Below are positions 41,671 through 54,800 of a stretch of DNA of 64,000 bases, one piece after another. This DNA is from Yponomeuta sedellus. Its lineage: Eukaryota > Arthropoda > Insecta > Lepidoptera > Yponomeutidae. Below the pieces are notes generated by a model. That model was not told the origin of the DNA and made no database searches. It saw only the letters and a program-made list of their open reading frames with translations. The stretch is taken from the NCBI GenBank assembly GCA_934045075.1, contig OW203724.1, forward strand, positions 1,356,501-1,420,500, read 5' to 3'. Within the stretch, counting starts at the first letter, position 1; each line of letters begins with the position of its first letter. The position numbers and the translations under genes were made by a program.

Positions 41671-42636
41671 TCATGGGTAGGTTTTACACCATCAAATCTG
41701 CTTAACCAGTCCATTCCATTACGAGTACACACTACGTCATGTTTTAATGTATTATGCCTATGTCATGTTTTAATGTATTGTGCCGTTAAATAAATGTTTT
41801 ATCTATCTGTCTATATAAAAATAAAAAAAAGGTTTGAAAATAATTGATTTTAATTGATGTACCGAATCACAGTAATTTATTAATAAAATTAGGATAATAC
41901 ATATATTTAAATAAATACGACAACACGAATATGTAAGTAATAAATTAGTAGACCCTTAGTAGTAAATATTATAACCTACATTAAAAACGTGGGTTTCCCC
42001 TAATAGTTACGTATTCAAATAATTATGTTACGATCAGTTCACACAACCGTATGCTAATTATTACAAAAATATCCTGCTACTATTGCCTATCAATATGTTT
42101 CGAATCTAAAAAACGTACCTTAATAACAAATTCTTACGTATAGAGATATTTTACAATTAAATGACCGAAAACTATAAAGTCCTACCAAGGCTTGCTTGGG
42201 AGTCGGCCTACATTACTTATCAATTCACCTACCTGTGAAAATATTTACACATAGTCGATAGATAAGTACAAACAATCTATTTAGTTACTTATTCAATTCT
42301 TAATGCACAGTTATTATCTATTTATTTGTCTACCACAAAACCTTACTGTATATACAAACAGTTAAACATAACAATTCATCTCTGACGAGGCAGAACACAG
42401 ACAAGAAAGTGTGAAACACGTTTTCCTGCGGTGAAATTTTCTTGCAACAAAGTTGATAAGTACATACTTCCTAATCTGATAATGCACTTATCCACAAAAC
42501 ATGTCTTTCGAATAATGACTAGATACCATGACTAGATTTCACTGATCTGCTCCCTTGTTTACCTCTGTATTATTTGATAACGGTATTATTTGATAACGGG
42601 GTATGTAGGCAAATCCTCTATTTTGCCGTTGGAGAT

Positions 42637-42863
42637 TCAAGGCGGGGCTAGCGCGATGTTGTTGGGCATGATCTCAGAAGTGGTCTCCGCGGCGTCGGAG
42701 TCGCTCTGGCTGGTGACCGGCTCGTCGGTCTCGTCCCGCATCAGCGCGCGGTACTTCTTGGCGATGATCTCCCAGTCGACCACGTTCTCGATGCGGGTCG
42801 TGCTGTCGAATCCGACCTGTGAACCCAGCGGGCTCAAATGCACCACGGACAAGCGCGTCGAGT
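42637..42863 (-). CDS. nompC: nompC last exon (C-terminus)
   Basis: The acceptor is cgccaacag at 42864-42872. The nearer ttcacag (42817) would break phase, whereas this one adds AC to the upstream G, giving PK-D-STRLSVVHLSPLGSQ. RIENVVDWEIIAKKYRALM follows, then a Ser/Asp/Glu-rich tail and TGA at 42637-42639. Confidence 0.93.
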
Positions 42864-45800
42864 CTGTTGGCGAATCCAAAGTTTGGAGATTATTATTCAA
42901 GTTAACCTTTTTGAGGCCGTCGTATGAGATTGTGTGCCCTATATGAAGTACACCACGTATAGGCGCGTCCAGTCTATTGGCGAAATGGAAGTTTGAAGAA
43001 TTGACCAAGTTAATCTTAGTTAAATAATCTTAATCTTAATTATAATAGAAGTTTATCGGTAATGAACATAGCAAGGATTTAATAATTTTATTGTCATCTA
43101 TAAAATAATTGTATCAGAATTATTAAGTAGCATGTGTGATAATAAAATAGTATTTATATAATAATACAAGAAAATTAGAATTAAAATGTTATAGGCTTAA
43201 TTTATAAAGGCCTCCTATAATTTATAAGGTTGCGTGCCCTACAGGGTCCACAAAGATCCATATTTTTAGTTATGTCATCTGTACTTGCGAAATGCAATAA
43301 TTTTTTGAATAAGTTGGACAACATGAGGCTTTACTATATTATTTTTAATGCACTAACCCGTGCTAAGGACAATTTAAAAAATCTATTTAGAGGCTAAAAA
43401 TTCAACCCATGCCGGGATTCGAACCCGCGACCTCTGGCTATCCGTGCCAGCGCTCTTTCCAACTGAGCTAATGGGCGACACACCGGCATTAGGGAAATTT
43501 CGAACCTCTTTACAATATTCTCTGTATTACGTACAGGCAGCGACATCTGGCTGAAGTAATTTGCATTACTTGGTATGGGTGGAATTTTTAGCCTCTAAAT
43601 AGGTTTTTAAAATGAGGCTTTACTGTAAGATTATTACCCTGCTGATAGGACACTATCACCAGGGCCACCCGTATCGAATGCTGCTGTCTATCATCGTCGA
43701 AGGTCAGGATCGTAACTCTTGTTAGGTATCTACTTACTCTTTGTACCCTTGAATAATAATAAGAATATTAGATGTCCGCGATGCATCAATAATGTAGAAC
43801 ATCCTATATAGGATTGTCAAAAAAAAATAAGGGTCTCTGAAAAACTATTTTACTCTTTGACAGAAATGGCAAACTTAAATTTAAAGATTTAAACATCCTC
43901 TTTATGAGTACGACCTGCCGCCAGCTAGGCTAAAAAGTCGGAAAAGTTTTCTCCGCAGCACACAGGCCTTAGAAAAATGCCCAGCTGAGGAAAGGGTGTT
44001 GCGGTGGAAATTAAAACATCCCGTACCCACAGGCTTTGTAAACCCCAAGAGAGGCTCCCAACGGGTTCCGATCTGCAATGGCCTACGTGGCAGTCACTCA
44101 ACCGACTCCAGACCCAAGTAGGTCGCTGCAGACAAAACCTAAGCAGGTGGGGTTATATTGCACCAACGGAGGAGATATGTGATTGTGGAGCCTCATCGCA
44201 ATCCATGGTGCACCTGCTCCAATGTCCATTGTGCCCTCACACCTGCACTCTGGAGGACCTAACAGAGGCCAACGCTGCTGCAATTGCAGTAGCCAACTAT
44301 TGGGCAGGAAAAATATAAATTGGTCGAATCGCTGACACGAAAAGAAGAAGAAGAATTTAAAGATAAAAAATATAGAGTCAATATAGTACATTTTGCCAAT
44401 CCTCAGCATTTTCCACATATAGTAAATCTTAATTACTGTATAAGAGGCGCGATACACAATGTACGAGTAATTATGATCTTCACTAAGTAAAAAAAAAGTA
44501 AAAATAGTTTTACGCGACATACTATCACGCTCTTTCCTGAGAAGTGACAGCACTATTACTTAGCGAAATCTTCAATTCAGAAACTAGCAATGAGGGCTTT
44601 TCTTTTCAATGAGGGCCCGGCGTTTTTGACAGCTGTCAGTTGGGTTCCCCAAAAGCTACTAGATGGCGCCGTGCCTAACTCTGTCTGAGAACGGAGGTTA
44701 TTGACACAGAGTACATAGTAGTGACAGAATCATAGAGTAGAAAGAAGACCAGTAACCAATAATACCTTGCTGCATACTATCAGCTATGCATAAACGTTTC
44801 TTCAGTTTCTGGTCAGTTAGCCTCCTTCATTCAGATAGGGCAACCGCTAGCGCCATCTATTGATTAAAAGTGGTACAACTTTATTTTTTTAAGTCCCTCT
44901 GAAAAGCGCTCATTAGTTTTGATTGTTAACTTCTCCGTATTAATAATCGTATATCGTGCACATATACAGTATTAAGTACCTACCTATTGTTTAGTGTAAT
45001 TGTATTGCTGTTGATTATTGTTAAATAAGTAAATAAAATAAAAATAAAAAAGGTACAAATTTAAACTAATATAAATTAATATTTACCACAATCAAATATC
45101 GAAAGCTATCGTGCCTTATTGAAATTTTGTTATCTGGTCACAAGTTCACCTCAAGGTGATGTTAGACTTAGTTTTAAAGTGAATAGGTACTCAATACTCA
45201 ATAATTTATTGCATTCCACAAGTCATAACTAAAAATATGGATCTTTGTGGACCCTGTAGGGCACGCAACATTATAAATTGTAGAAGGCCTTTATAAATTA
45301 GGCCTATGACATTTAAATTCTATTTATATTGTTTATTATCAAACATTATTATATAAATACTATTTCAATATCACACATGCTACTTAATAATTCTGATTTT
45401 ATATATGACAATACAATTATTAAATCCTTACTAAGTATGTTCATTAACAATAAACTTCTATTATAATTGAGATTAGTTTGATTTATTTTATTTGTTTCGT
45501 AGATAAGTGTATTATTTTGAATCAATGAATGAAAATTCTTAATCGCACTAAAACAAAGTTGTACAAAGGCGAGCTTAATACTAGGTTGTATTTTCTTCCA
45601 GCTAACCCACGATAATGCGGACAAAGGAAGGGGTAGTGCCAGTAAACAATATAATATAGGAGTGATTTATTACATAGACTAGGTTACCTAAATATTACAA
45701 ATATAATTTAAATACACATACGTATATAAAATTGCACGAAAAATATAAAATGATACTCCAATACATCTTCTAGGTATTCCTCTATTTTATCATAACATCT

Positions 45801-48800
45801 TGTGATTAGCTCTCACCTTTGGGCACCACCTGTCCGCGCTTGACCTTCGAGAGCCACTTGGCACCGGCCTTGCTGCGCGCGCTCATCTGGTCGTCGCGCG
45901 AGAGACCAACCATGTGCACCAGGCTGGGGCGCTTCTTCTTCACCAACCGCTCCTGAGAAACACATTACATCAGTTTTAAAAACCTATTTAGAGGCTAAAA
46001 ATTCCACCCATGCCGGAAATCGAACCCGCGACCTCTGGCTATCCGTGCCAGCACTCTTTCCGACTGAGCTAATGGGTGACTCACCGGCATCAGTGAAAAT
46101 TTGAACCTCTTTACAATATAATTCGCTGCTTGTACGTAATACAGAGAATATTGTAAAGAGGTTCAAAATTTCACTGATGCCGGTGAATCGCCCATTAGCT
46201 CAGTTGGAAAGAGCGCTGGCACGGGTAGCCAGAGGTCGCGGGTTCGAATCCCGGCATGGGTGAAATTTTTAGCCTCTAAATAGGTTTTTAAAATGGTCCT
46301 TAGCACGGTTAGTACATTAAAAAAAAAGAATATAACATTTCATCAGTCACAAGTGAGGTAATAATTTATAACACCCTACTAATAAATAATAATTAATTAT
46401 GTTTACGGTAATTATGTTTCACCTGATAACAATCGCGATGGACCCATTTGATATATAGGTATAACTTTATAACACACTGTTTCTAAGGGGTCTCCGTGAC
46501 GTTAAATAGGAGCCACAGATGAAAAAAAATGTATAAGTTTGTGATTTCCTAGTCGCGGACAAGAATACAATGCATGTGTTATAGGCTGGTACGGGAACAT
46601 TTTTCACTTGACCTAAGTCGCTAAGAAGTACAATCGATAGATTAACTGAACATAGTGCAGATATTTTTAGGGTTCTATAGTCAATAAGGAACCCGTATAG
46701 TAATGCCATATCCGTCGGTCTGTCTGTCCAGGGCTTGGCACAGAAACGAAATTTGGCATAACTAGGTAAATATTAATATAATCTATAATATAAAAATGAA
46801 TCGCTGACTGTGTTGGTAAGCGCAAATCTCGAGAGCAGCTGAACCGATTTCGCTAATTCTTTTTTTAGAATATTCCTTGAAGTACGAGGATGGTTCTTAC
46901 GGAGAGAAAAATAAAAAAAATAAAGAATCGACTGTTAAGCGGTACGAAATTCGCTGGGTCAGCTAATATACACTAAATATATTAATCACACCAACAAAAA
47001 TGGTAGGATTTTTGTTGGTGTGAAACCTTAAAAACACATTTTCAGGGTAACCTCTCCTGCACCTAAATTATGAAGGTATGTCGCACCCTCAGAACGAAAG
47101 AGGCCTAAGTCAAAAAATAGTTTAAATACTCAAAAAATTCTCAAAAAATTGAGTACCTAACAATCATAGAGAGACATAAAAAGGTATGCTCTATCCGATG
47201 AATAGTAAAACAAAGGCACTTATTGTAAAAAAAGAGCATAGCGAATATTCCGTCCACGGCATACCTTTTTATAACTCTATGATGGTAACTCAATTTCACT
47301 ATTTTTTGACTTAGGCCTCTTTCGTTCTGAGGGTGCGATGTATATGTTTTTTCGCCTTCACCATAGTATCGGTTATCAATGTGTTGATCGTTTACCGGAG
47401 CGGTACCCAATTGTTTAATGTTACTAAGCTGAAGTTGACGTGAATAATATGTATGTTGATATGTAAAAACGTACTGAGTTAATAATATGTAAATATGCCA
47501 ATTTTCAGGTACTACTTGTCTCTGTGTCTCGCATTGAAGGCGACCAGACAGACAGGACGCACGGACAGGGCGACACTATAAGAGCTTCCTGTGGGCTTCG
47601 GAACCCTACAACATAACTTTTACGTTTCCACGTATAAGAGTTGTTGTCAGTTTTGTTTGTTTTTATAATAAGTAGGTACTATAATAAAAGCAGCCAACAC
47701 CGAAATATTAGAATCAGGTTCTCAAAAGTACCTAATGCCCATTTATTACGGACTCGAAATATCTGTATATATTAGAAAGTTAGTTATACAGAACGTATGA
47801 TACAATAATTTGGCAATTAATCGCATTTTCGTAGAAACGGTCACGGACCCTCTTCTCCAACTTTTTTGAATCTATAGAAGTTGCTGTAGGAGATTTAGGA
47901 CAAGGTAATCTGTCTTACGGTAATATAATGGCTGGCTTATATCATCGATTTTTCTATTCAATACAACACAACCGCCCCTATACGCCCCTTCGTAACCACA
48001 AGTACAAATTGGCTCCGCCCAGCGTATTGATGGAGGCACACAGGTGTAATTTTATTTTTATGGTATGTAATTTATGTCAACGAAAAGAATTTCTATTCTG
48101 TTTCGTGAATGTCATTATACAAAGTAAAATGCAAGCTGAAGTGTAGCGGCGAAAAAAGCAGAGGAAAAAAGATTCCATTCTGACCATTTCTTCTCGACTC
48201 ATATTAAATCTAATATATCAGTTGCCACCTCTACGTATGGTATGATTTCATGCTTGCATTCAATAACTGTAAATGCCAAAACCTAACCTTCCTGCGATGC
48301 AGGAAGAGACCCGTGCCCCAACAGTGGGGACATACAAGGGATGATATCCAAATGCCAAAGCATTAGCAGCCAGGCAAACAGGCACACGTTCACGAGCATA
48401 ACGCAGGCTATAGCCATCAGTCTCAACCATTTTGGAGGGAGATAGATAACCCGTCCACCACTCCATCATTCGAATGACCTAAAGCAAACTTGCAGATTAA
48501 GTTCTTGACAGTTATAGAGTCTATGATGTAGTTATTAATATGCAATCACGTCGTCTGTACACTCTTTGTAAAATAAAATATGTTTTAACTAACTATAAAA
48601 TCACAGTCGAATTAGTTTACTACCAAGAGCTCGCATCGTTTAAATAATTGTCTATTCTATAATAGGCTTATTTAAATGGAGTTGTTTTAATGAAAGTTTT
48701 CAATTTATTTACAAATACAAGGATAAAACATATTATGGAATTTTGTTCCTCTTAGCTTAGTTCAATAGTTTGAGTATTTTACTCAAGTCCATAATAACAG

Positions 48801-51800
48801 TCAATTAATAAACTGGGTTTATTTTCCCCATAACTGTAGGGTTTAAATGTGAAGGGCTCTAAATAGCTGGTTCACCTTCCAGCTAAGCCATCTAATATGG
48901 CAGGCTAGACTGTTTATGGAGCTTTTCGCTAAAGAACTTTGAGCGAACAAAATAATTTATAGGTACCATCTACTAGGAATAAAAATTGCAGTTCTGGTTA
49001 AAACAATTTTTGTTCATCATCAGGTTAGCTTGAAGATTCAAAATAATTCTATTGTCTAACTGAATTCCTACATTTGTAACCACATGTTAACTACGTCCTG
49101 TTTCTGGTAACTGTGAGTCTAATATTTTTAACCGCTCTGAGTGCTTAGTGCGAGTTTGACCGATCCAATCGAATAACTTTACTACCGCGTTAATCGAGCA
49201 TCGAGTAGTGAGTATGAGTAAGTTAACCATTCGAACTGGCAAAACGCTGTCACATTACAACTCGCACTCACGTTTATTCGTGTTTTGGCTGGTAAACGTG
49301 TTCACTTCTCAACGTAAACCATTACAACTCGCACTCAGCAATTTTAATTTCCATACTTGTCGCTAGGTGGCGCTTCCTCGGTACCATATAAATATGAGTT
49401 AACGTTAACGCGATCGAGTAGTTAAAAAACTCGCACTAAGCACTCAGATTTAACAACTCCCAAATTGAGTGACAGATTGTTATGGCACGAGAAACTGGGG
49501 GTCAATTTGTCTATTGTATACCTATAATTGAAGCCAGTACTAAAAAACTGCTGTGAAAAACTGAAAGAGCACTTCCTGTCCAATATTTAAGTAATATTTT
49601 TTATTTATGTTACTCTTGTTTAAGTATGTTTATTATTCTCTAAATATGTATGTCTAGAAGTATGTTATGAGTAAATAACAAGTTAACATTTTTGTTCCAT
49701 TGGCGGCGCTAGTAAGCAACCCAATATACGTTTACGCTTGGGAGTCAATTTAATCAATCGTCCTTCTGTTTTTGAGCATGTAGATCACAGTGGATAGTTA
49801 CCTGGCTAAATGGCCTGCCAAGGCTATTAATATCTAGGTAAAAGTTACGGTTTCTGCGGGTAATTAAGTCCGGTATGCCTTATGATGACAGTCGTTTTGT
49901 CTACGTTTGAACTAGAGATATCACGTTTTAATGACACGCGTTTTAGCGTAGGGTACCGTACTCAAAGAGTAAAACAGAACTCTATTACTATGACTCCACT
50001 GTCGGTCTGTCTGTCTGTCACCAGGCTGTATCTCGTGAAAAGTGCTATTTACAATTGAAATTTTCACAGATGTTTTTTTTATGTAGGCGCTACAATAAGA
50101 AATACATTTTTTTTGCCGTTTTTTTTATTTATCCCTACTGTATCGTAAAAACGGTAATACATACAGGAATCAAACTTGACGAGATCGTGACCTGTGGGAC
50201 TAGTTAATTATTCTAACGACAAATAATATTAAACGGGAGTACGGAACCCTCCTCGGTGCGCTAGTCTTTTTAGTATATATATATATACATACTACTCCGC
50301 CAAATTGTATTTTCCGAAAGCCAATACACGTCACTGTAAAAACACCCAAATTGTAAACAGTCAATTATAAGGTTATTACCAAATTACAATGCCAATTTAT
50401 TAATTAATAAGAAATAATTATGCCCACGGCTGGGCATAGGCCTCTGCCTACGCCCAGCCGTGGGCTCTTTGCGAGGCTTAGATAGATGGACTCACCTTAC
50501 ACCTGGCAATGAGCCACATGAGCCAAGTGGTGACCAAATTGAGCGGCGAGGGCGCGGTGCTCGTCCGGTGCATGTTGCGGATCAACTTCGATAACCCGTA
50601 CTTCCACTCTATGTCCGATTGAGCCTGTAATTTTAAACCGTCTTATTGTGTGGCCTATTATGCGTTGGTCCAAAGAGGTTTTATTCAGAATAGCACAGAA
50701 ACTTCGGCTCAATGAACGTTACAAGTTAATCTAGGTGTGTAAATTAACAGACTTTACATAATTATTATAAAACATACAACTCATGGATTGTGCTTTAACG
50801 AGCGCCTTAAAGCACAATCCATGAGTTCTATGTTTTATGTTTATTATAAAATTTAATCTTAATAACAGCGCCTTAATTCCAGACATTGACAAATAGATAG
50901 TTCAAAACAGACATACAGTCCCAATTCCTAGGGCCTCTCAACCTGTGTAAAGATTGAGATACCTATAAATAATGCACATCACTTGCAATGCCTGAAAAAA
51001 AGGATAGTTCCAGGTCTCATTCCTAGTTTTGTTTCTAATACATAGCACTAATTTGAGAAGGGGCAGCTAACGGAACTATTTGGAACTTTAGCTACCGCGA
51101 CTTTATAAGGAGACCATTATGTAACTTTTGGTGCTATTTTGAAGAAAAAAACCGCCAGCAAGAAATATGTCAATTTGCAAGTTAAATGAAAAGTGCCAGC
51201 AGCAAGAAGTTGAATTTGCGTCCCACCTGGTTAACATGTCCACCAGCCGGGTTGTCTGTTCTTTTAATTCAGTCATAATCATCAACCCATTATGTCCCCA
51301 CCGAGGGGCACGGCTCTCTTCCCTGAGGAAGATATAGGCCATACTCCACCACGGGGGCCAAGTCCGGATCGGTGGAGGTTCGCAAGACTGTAGCTGGTCT
51401 TACTGTCAGAAGTTTTCAAGCCGCCCTAAGGCCTCTGACTTGGCTTAACGACTACCATCTACCGACGGCAGCCGGCACAAACTGCTTATCGTGCCTTGCG
51501 AAGCACGGAACCACTCGGACAAATGGCACTAGCGTAGTCGTAGACGGTTTATCCATCTATGCACTGAACGCGCCCTGTGTTGCTTAACCGTCGTGATCGT
51601 TTAAGATCACTCAGGCAGCCGGGGCTACGATAGATTCTTTAATTCGTTTTTATTTATTTTTTATTTCATATAACCTGGTATACCTAATCCAACCCTTTTT
51701 TGTTGGATTTATATGCTATATAGCACTCGCGCCGTCACGATAAATTGATAAATGGTAGCCCAGTGGGCAGCACAATGGACTCGAAAGTGAGAGACTCAGG

Positions 51801-54800
51801 TTCATTTCCCAGTGCGGACTTTGTTTATTTTCAAAGTTACGTACATCTACGAGTTTGTAGTAGGAATACTACACGCTAAATGTGAAGGAAAACATCGTGA
51901 GAAATCCCGCCGCTTGGTTTCCTCCGCAAGTAGGTATTGACTTGTCTTTCCTGTAGACCAGGAGGACTAAGCTCTCAGAATGGTATAGGTGCCGGGCAAG
52001 CTTCTGTCTCAGGTACTGCAGCGTTAGAGTGGTCCATTCACCCATATAGTGTGAATGTGTGAAGGTGTCCCTGGACGCTGTATAAATCATCACATTACCT
52101 AGATGCAAAGGACAAGGTTTATTTTATTGTAATCCAGTTTGATGCAAAGCTAATGTCCGTCGCCCAGCTCCTTAATTGGAGCATCCGTACTTTTGAAGCA
52201 CATTTTGCCACTCTTGTCGTGAGCAAATGAATGTGTCGTTATTGAATATTCAGTAGCTTCCGTCCTTGCTTGTTTCCGGGTTTTTTTCCTACCGTACAAA
52301 AACTAATTTGTCGAGCTATTATTAAAATTGCAACATTTGTTTCAATGTCCTTTGAATAATAACATATTTTTGTTTTAAAAATACAGATTTCGATCGATAT
52401 TGAATTATTTATTTATTCTTATAAGGTGCACCTATAGCAAATCATGTAGAAACATCATATACGGCCGAATACTCAAACGTCATTCAAATATTTAAAGGCA
52501 TCTTAAGTAATTGACAAGCCGTTAAACACAAAATTCGTATACACAAACGTTAGTTAAAAGCTTGTGTTAAATTTAAGTGGAACACAAAATAATTGGCAGT
52601 TAAAAATCACTCAGCGAAAAATTCGTATACTCGAACGCAACTTAGCGCGATTTATCTGTCAAATGGGCTGTCAAATCGAGTTGAGTAGGCGTTACAATTG
52701 AAAGTGGTCGCGAGGACCTTCAAATCGTAAAAAAGTTGTAATATCAGTGAACTTATGTGAAAAACAATGTCCTTATCATGTCGAGGAAGGGCCTAATGTG
52801 CCTCGAAGAAATGAGGCAAAGTTAAATGCTTTCGAGTATTATAATGAAACAGACTTCCATGCGCGGTTCCGGCTGTCGAAAGAGACGGTATTATATTTGG
52901 AGTCTGTCCGTCTTTTGACATACAATCCAACCAGTTACAAGGAGTAATAGATCCAAACAGCCAGTGGACCAAATTTTAATAACCCTGCGTTATTAATATT
53001 ATTAGTATTGTGTCGGTCATGTACGAAGTACGATTAAGATACGTTACCTTGCAATGAACGATAGGAAACGTTTCCCAGTGATAATCGGACATTCGGTCTA
53101 TTCGTTCATTGCTTTCGCGATCACGGATAGGCTGAATGAATAAATGAACCGGACCGGGTGACCGAATATGGCCGAGAGCTTACGAACTCTGCATGAGAGT
53201 GTGGTGATTGAACTGAACGGAGTGAAATTGTTTCGATCGGTCTCTCTTCAGCCGGTGGGTCTTTTCCGAACTTTAGAAGTAGGTACGTATGTCGTAGCAA
53301 TAAAGATTGTTTTTACTTGTTTGGTTTTTGTTTCATTCATTGTGTCAATTCTGGTGGTTCGCGCGCTAATCCAAGTACTTTTTTAAAAGTAATACTGTGT
53401 TGTTTTCTTGATTTTAGTTTCTCTAACGAATATAACATAATATTATCACTGTGTTATTATAGTGAATTATTGGTGAAGGAGATTTTTCTGTTTCGTGCGC
53501 TTTGGGACGCTTATTTCTGTAGTAGTAATCTTGTTCTGCGAGCTACTTTTGTTCTTTGTAAATAACAAAAGTAGATAGCTTACGAAAATCTAGATGGTAA
53601 TAATTATTTCATTGTACGTAGGAAAAAAAATTACTCGAAGTAAAAATATTTTTTATTGATTTTTATTATAGTATTAAAAACCTATTTAGAGGCTAAAAAT
53701 TTCACCCATGCCGGGATTCGAACCCGCAACCTCTGGCTATCCGTGCCAGAGGTTGCGGGTTTGAATCCCGGCATGGGTGAAATTTTTAGCCTCTAAATAG
53801 GTTTTTAAAATTGTCCTTAGCACGGGTTAGTGCATTAAAAATAAAAATAGTATAATTTTATTATAGTACTTATAATATAATGGTGGCACGGTAACCTTAA
53901 AAATATTAATCATAAATTATAATGGTCCAGTAAAAATAAAGATATTAAAAAAAGCATATTTTATGGCTGAAAGGTCAAAACGTGAACGTTAAGATGGTTC
54001 TACTATGAGGTCCTAATAGTCCTAATAGTACTAATATACCGTACTAGTACATTGTCTCAAATGTAACAGTACGGAGCGATCTTTAAAATGTCCGAGCAAG
54101 CCCAATACTTATTACAACATTAAACATTTTGCTTTGTATAAAACGAGGTAATAATAATTTAAGTTTGTTTCATAAATCATATTATGATTTATTTTATTTT
54201 TTATAAAAATACTTACATTTTATTTTAATCACAAAACTTAAAATTGATCGAACAAATTCTGCGTAAATCGGATACACAACGTAAGTTTAAATATTTTGTC
54301 AATGAAAACAGACTTGTTGTTTATTTGACGGCTTCTCAGCTGATCACGGTCTGAAATTGTTTGAATGACGTTTGTGTATACCACTCAATATTTAACAGAT
54401 GTTCAAATTTGAATGCCCTTCAACTGAGTGATCGATTTGACTGACGTTTGAGTATTCGGCCGATAGAGTTTTAAATTAATAGTACTGGAGGATAGATGTT
54501 TGCCACTTACTGGTGAACACAGCATTGTTATGGTTTTCAGGTTCCCAAATTATAAATCTAGTTTGCATGAGATTCAATAACATAACATTTACATAAAGGC
54601 ACATACATTGCTTCTGGCCCCACACTAGGATACCCTGTGTCGTGGGAACCAGAAACAGCGACATCACAAACATGTAACCATCCAAGAATTGGGTTTTTTT
54701 GTCCTCAACCGGGGTTCGAACCCGGGAGAGGTCCCGGGCAGTAGTGCATTTGCCTACCATGCGAGAGTTCGCATGTTAGGCAGATGCACTCCTGCTGCGC

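Larger units (their letters stand above)
36326..42636. other. Intergenic between lipase region and nompC
   Basis: Apart from the listed repeats, no coding exon is supported. A CpG-rich spot at 40980-41150 ends, on the - strand, in GAGCAAG|GTGAGC (junction 41090/41089) and could be an untranslated first exon of the lipase. The nompC 3' UTR extends left from 42636; aataaa on the - strand near 42318-42323 is a candidate poly(A) signal. Confidence 0.45.
42864..45816. other. nompC last intron
   Basis: Contains an inverted pair (43015-43280 and 45230-45485), S1 copy c and a LINE fragment. A partial copy of the exon's acceptor region (tccagtctattggcgaa, near 42969-42985) lies 100 bp upstream of the real acceptor. 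Confidence 0.7.
45953..50495. other. nompC intron
   Basis: Holds S1 copy d, a Helitron, the second 307-bp MITE, a 5S-SINE tail (48283-48347) and a GC hairpin close to the next donor. No further exon was seen. Confidence 0.7.

Noticed and set aside
42817..42819. ttcacag as the acceptor of the nompC last exon
   Set aside because: Gives the wrong phase from 45817; the acceptor before 42863 fits and keeps LSPLGSQ.
44098..44553. 151-codon - strand frame
   Set aside because: Shadow of the LINE fragment on the + strand.
53168..53565. Hydrophobic frames as a small membrane protein
   Set aside because: They lie inside the Harbinger-like element and overlap each other without conserved motifs.
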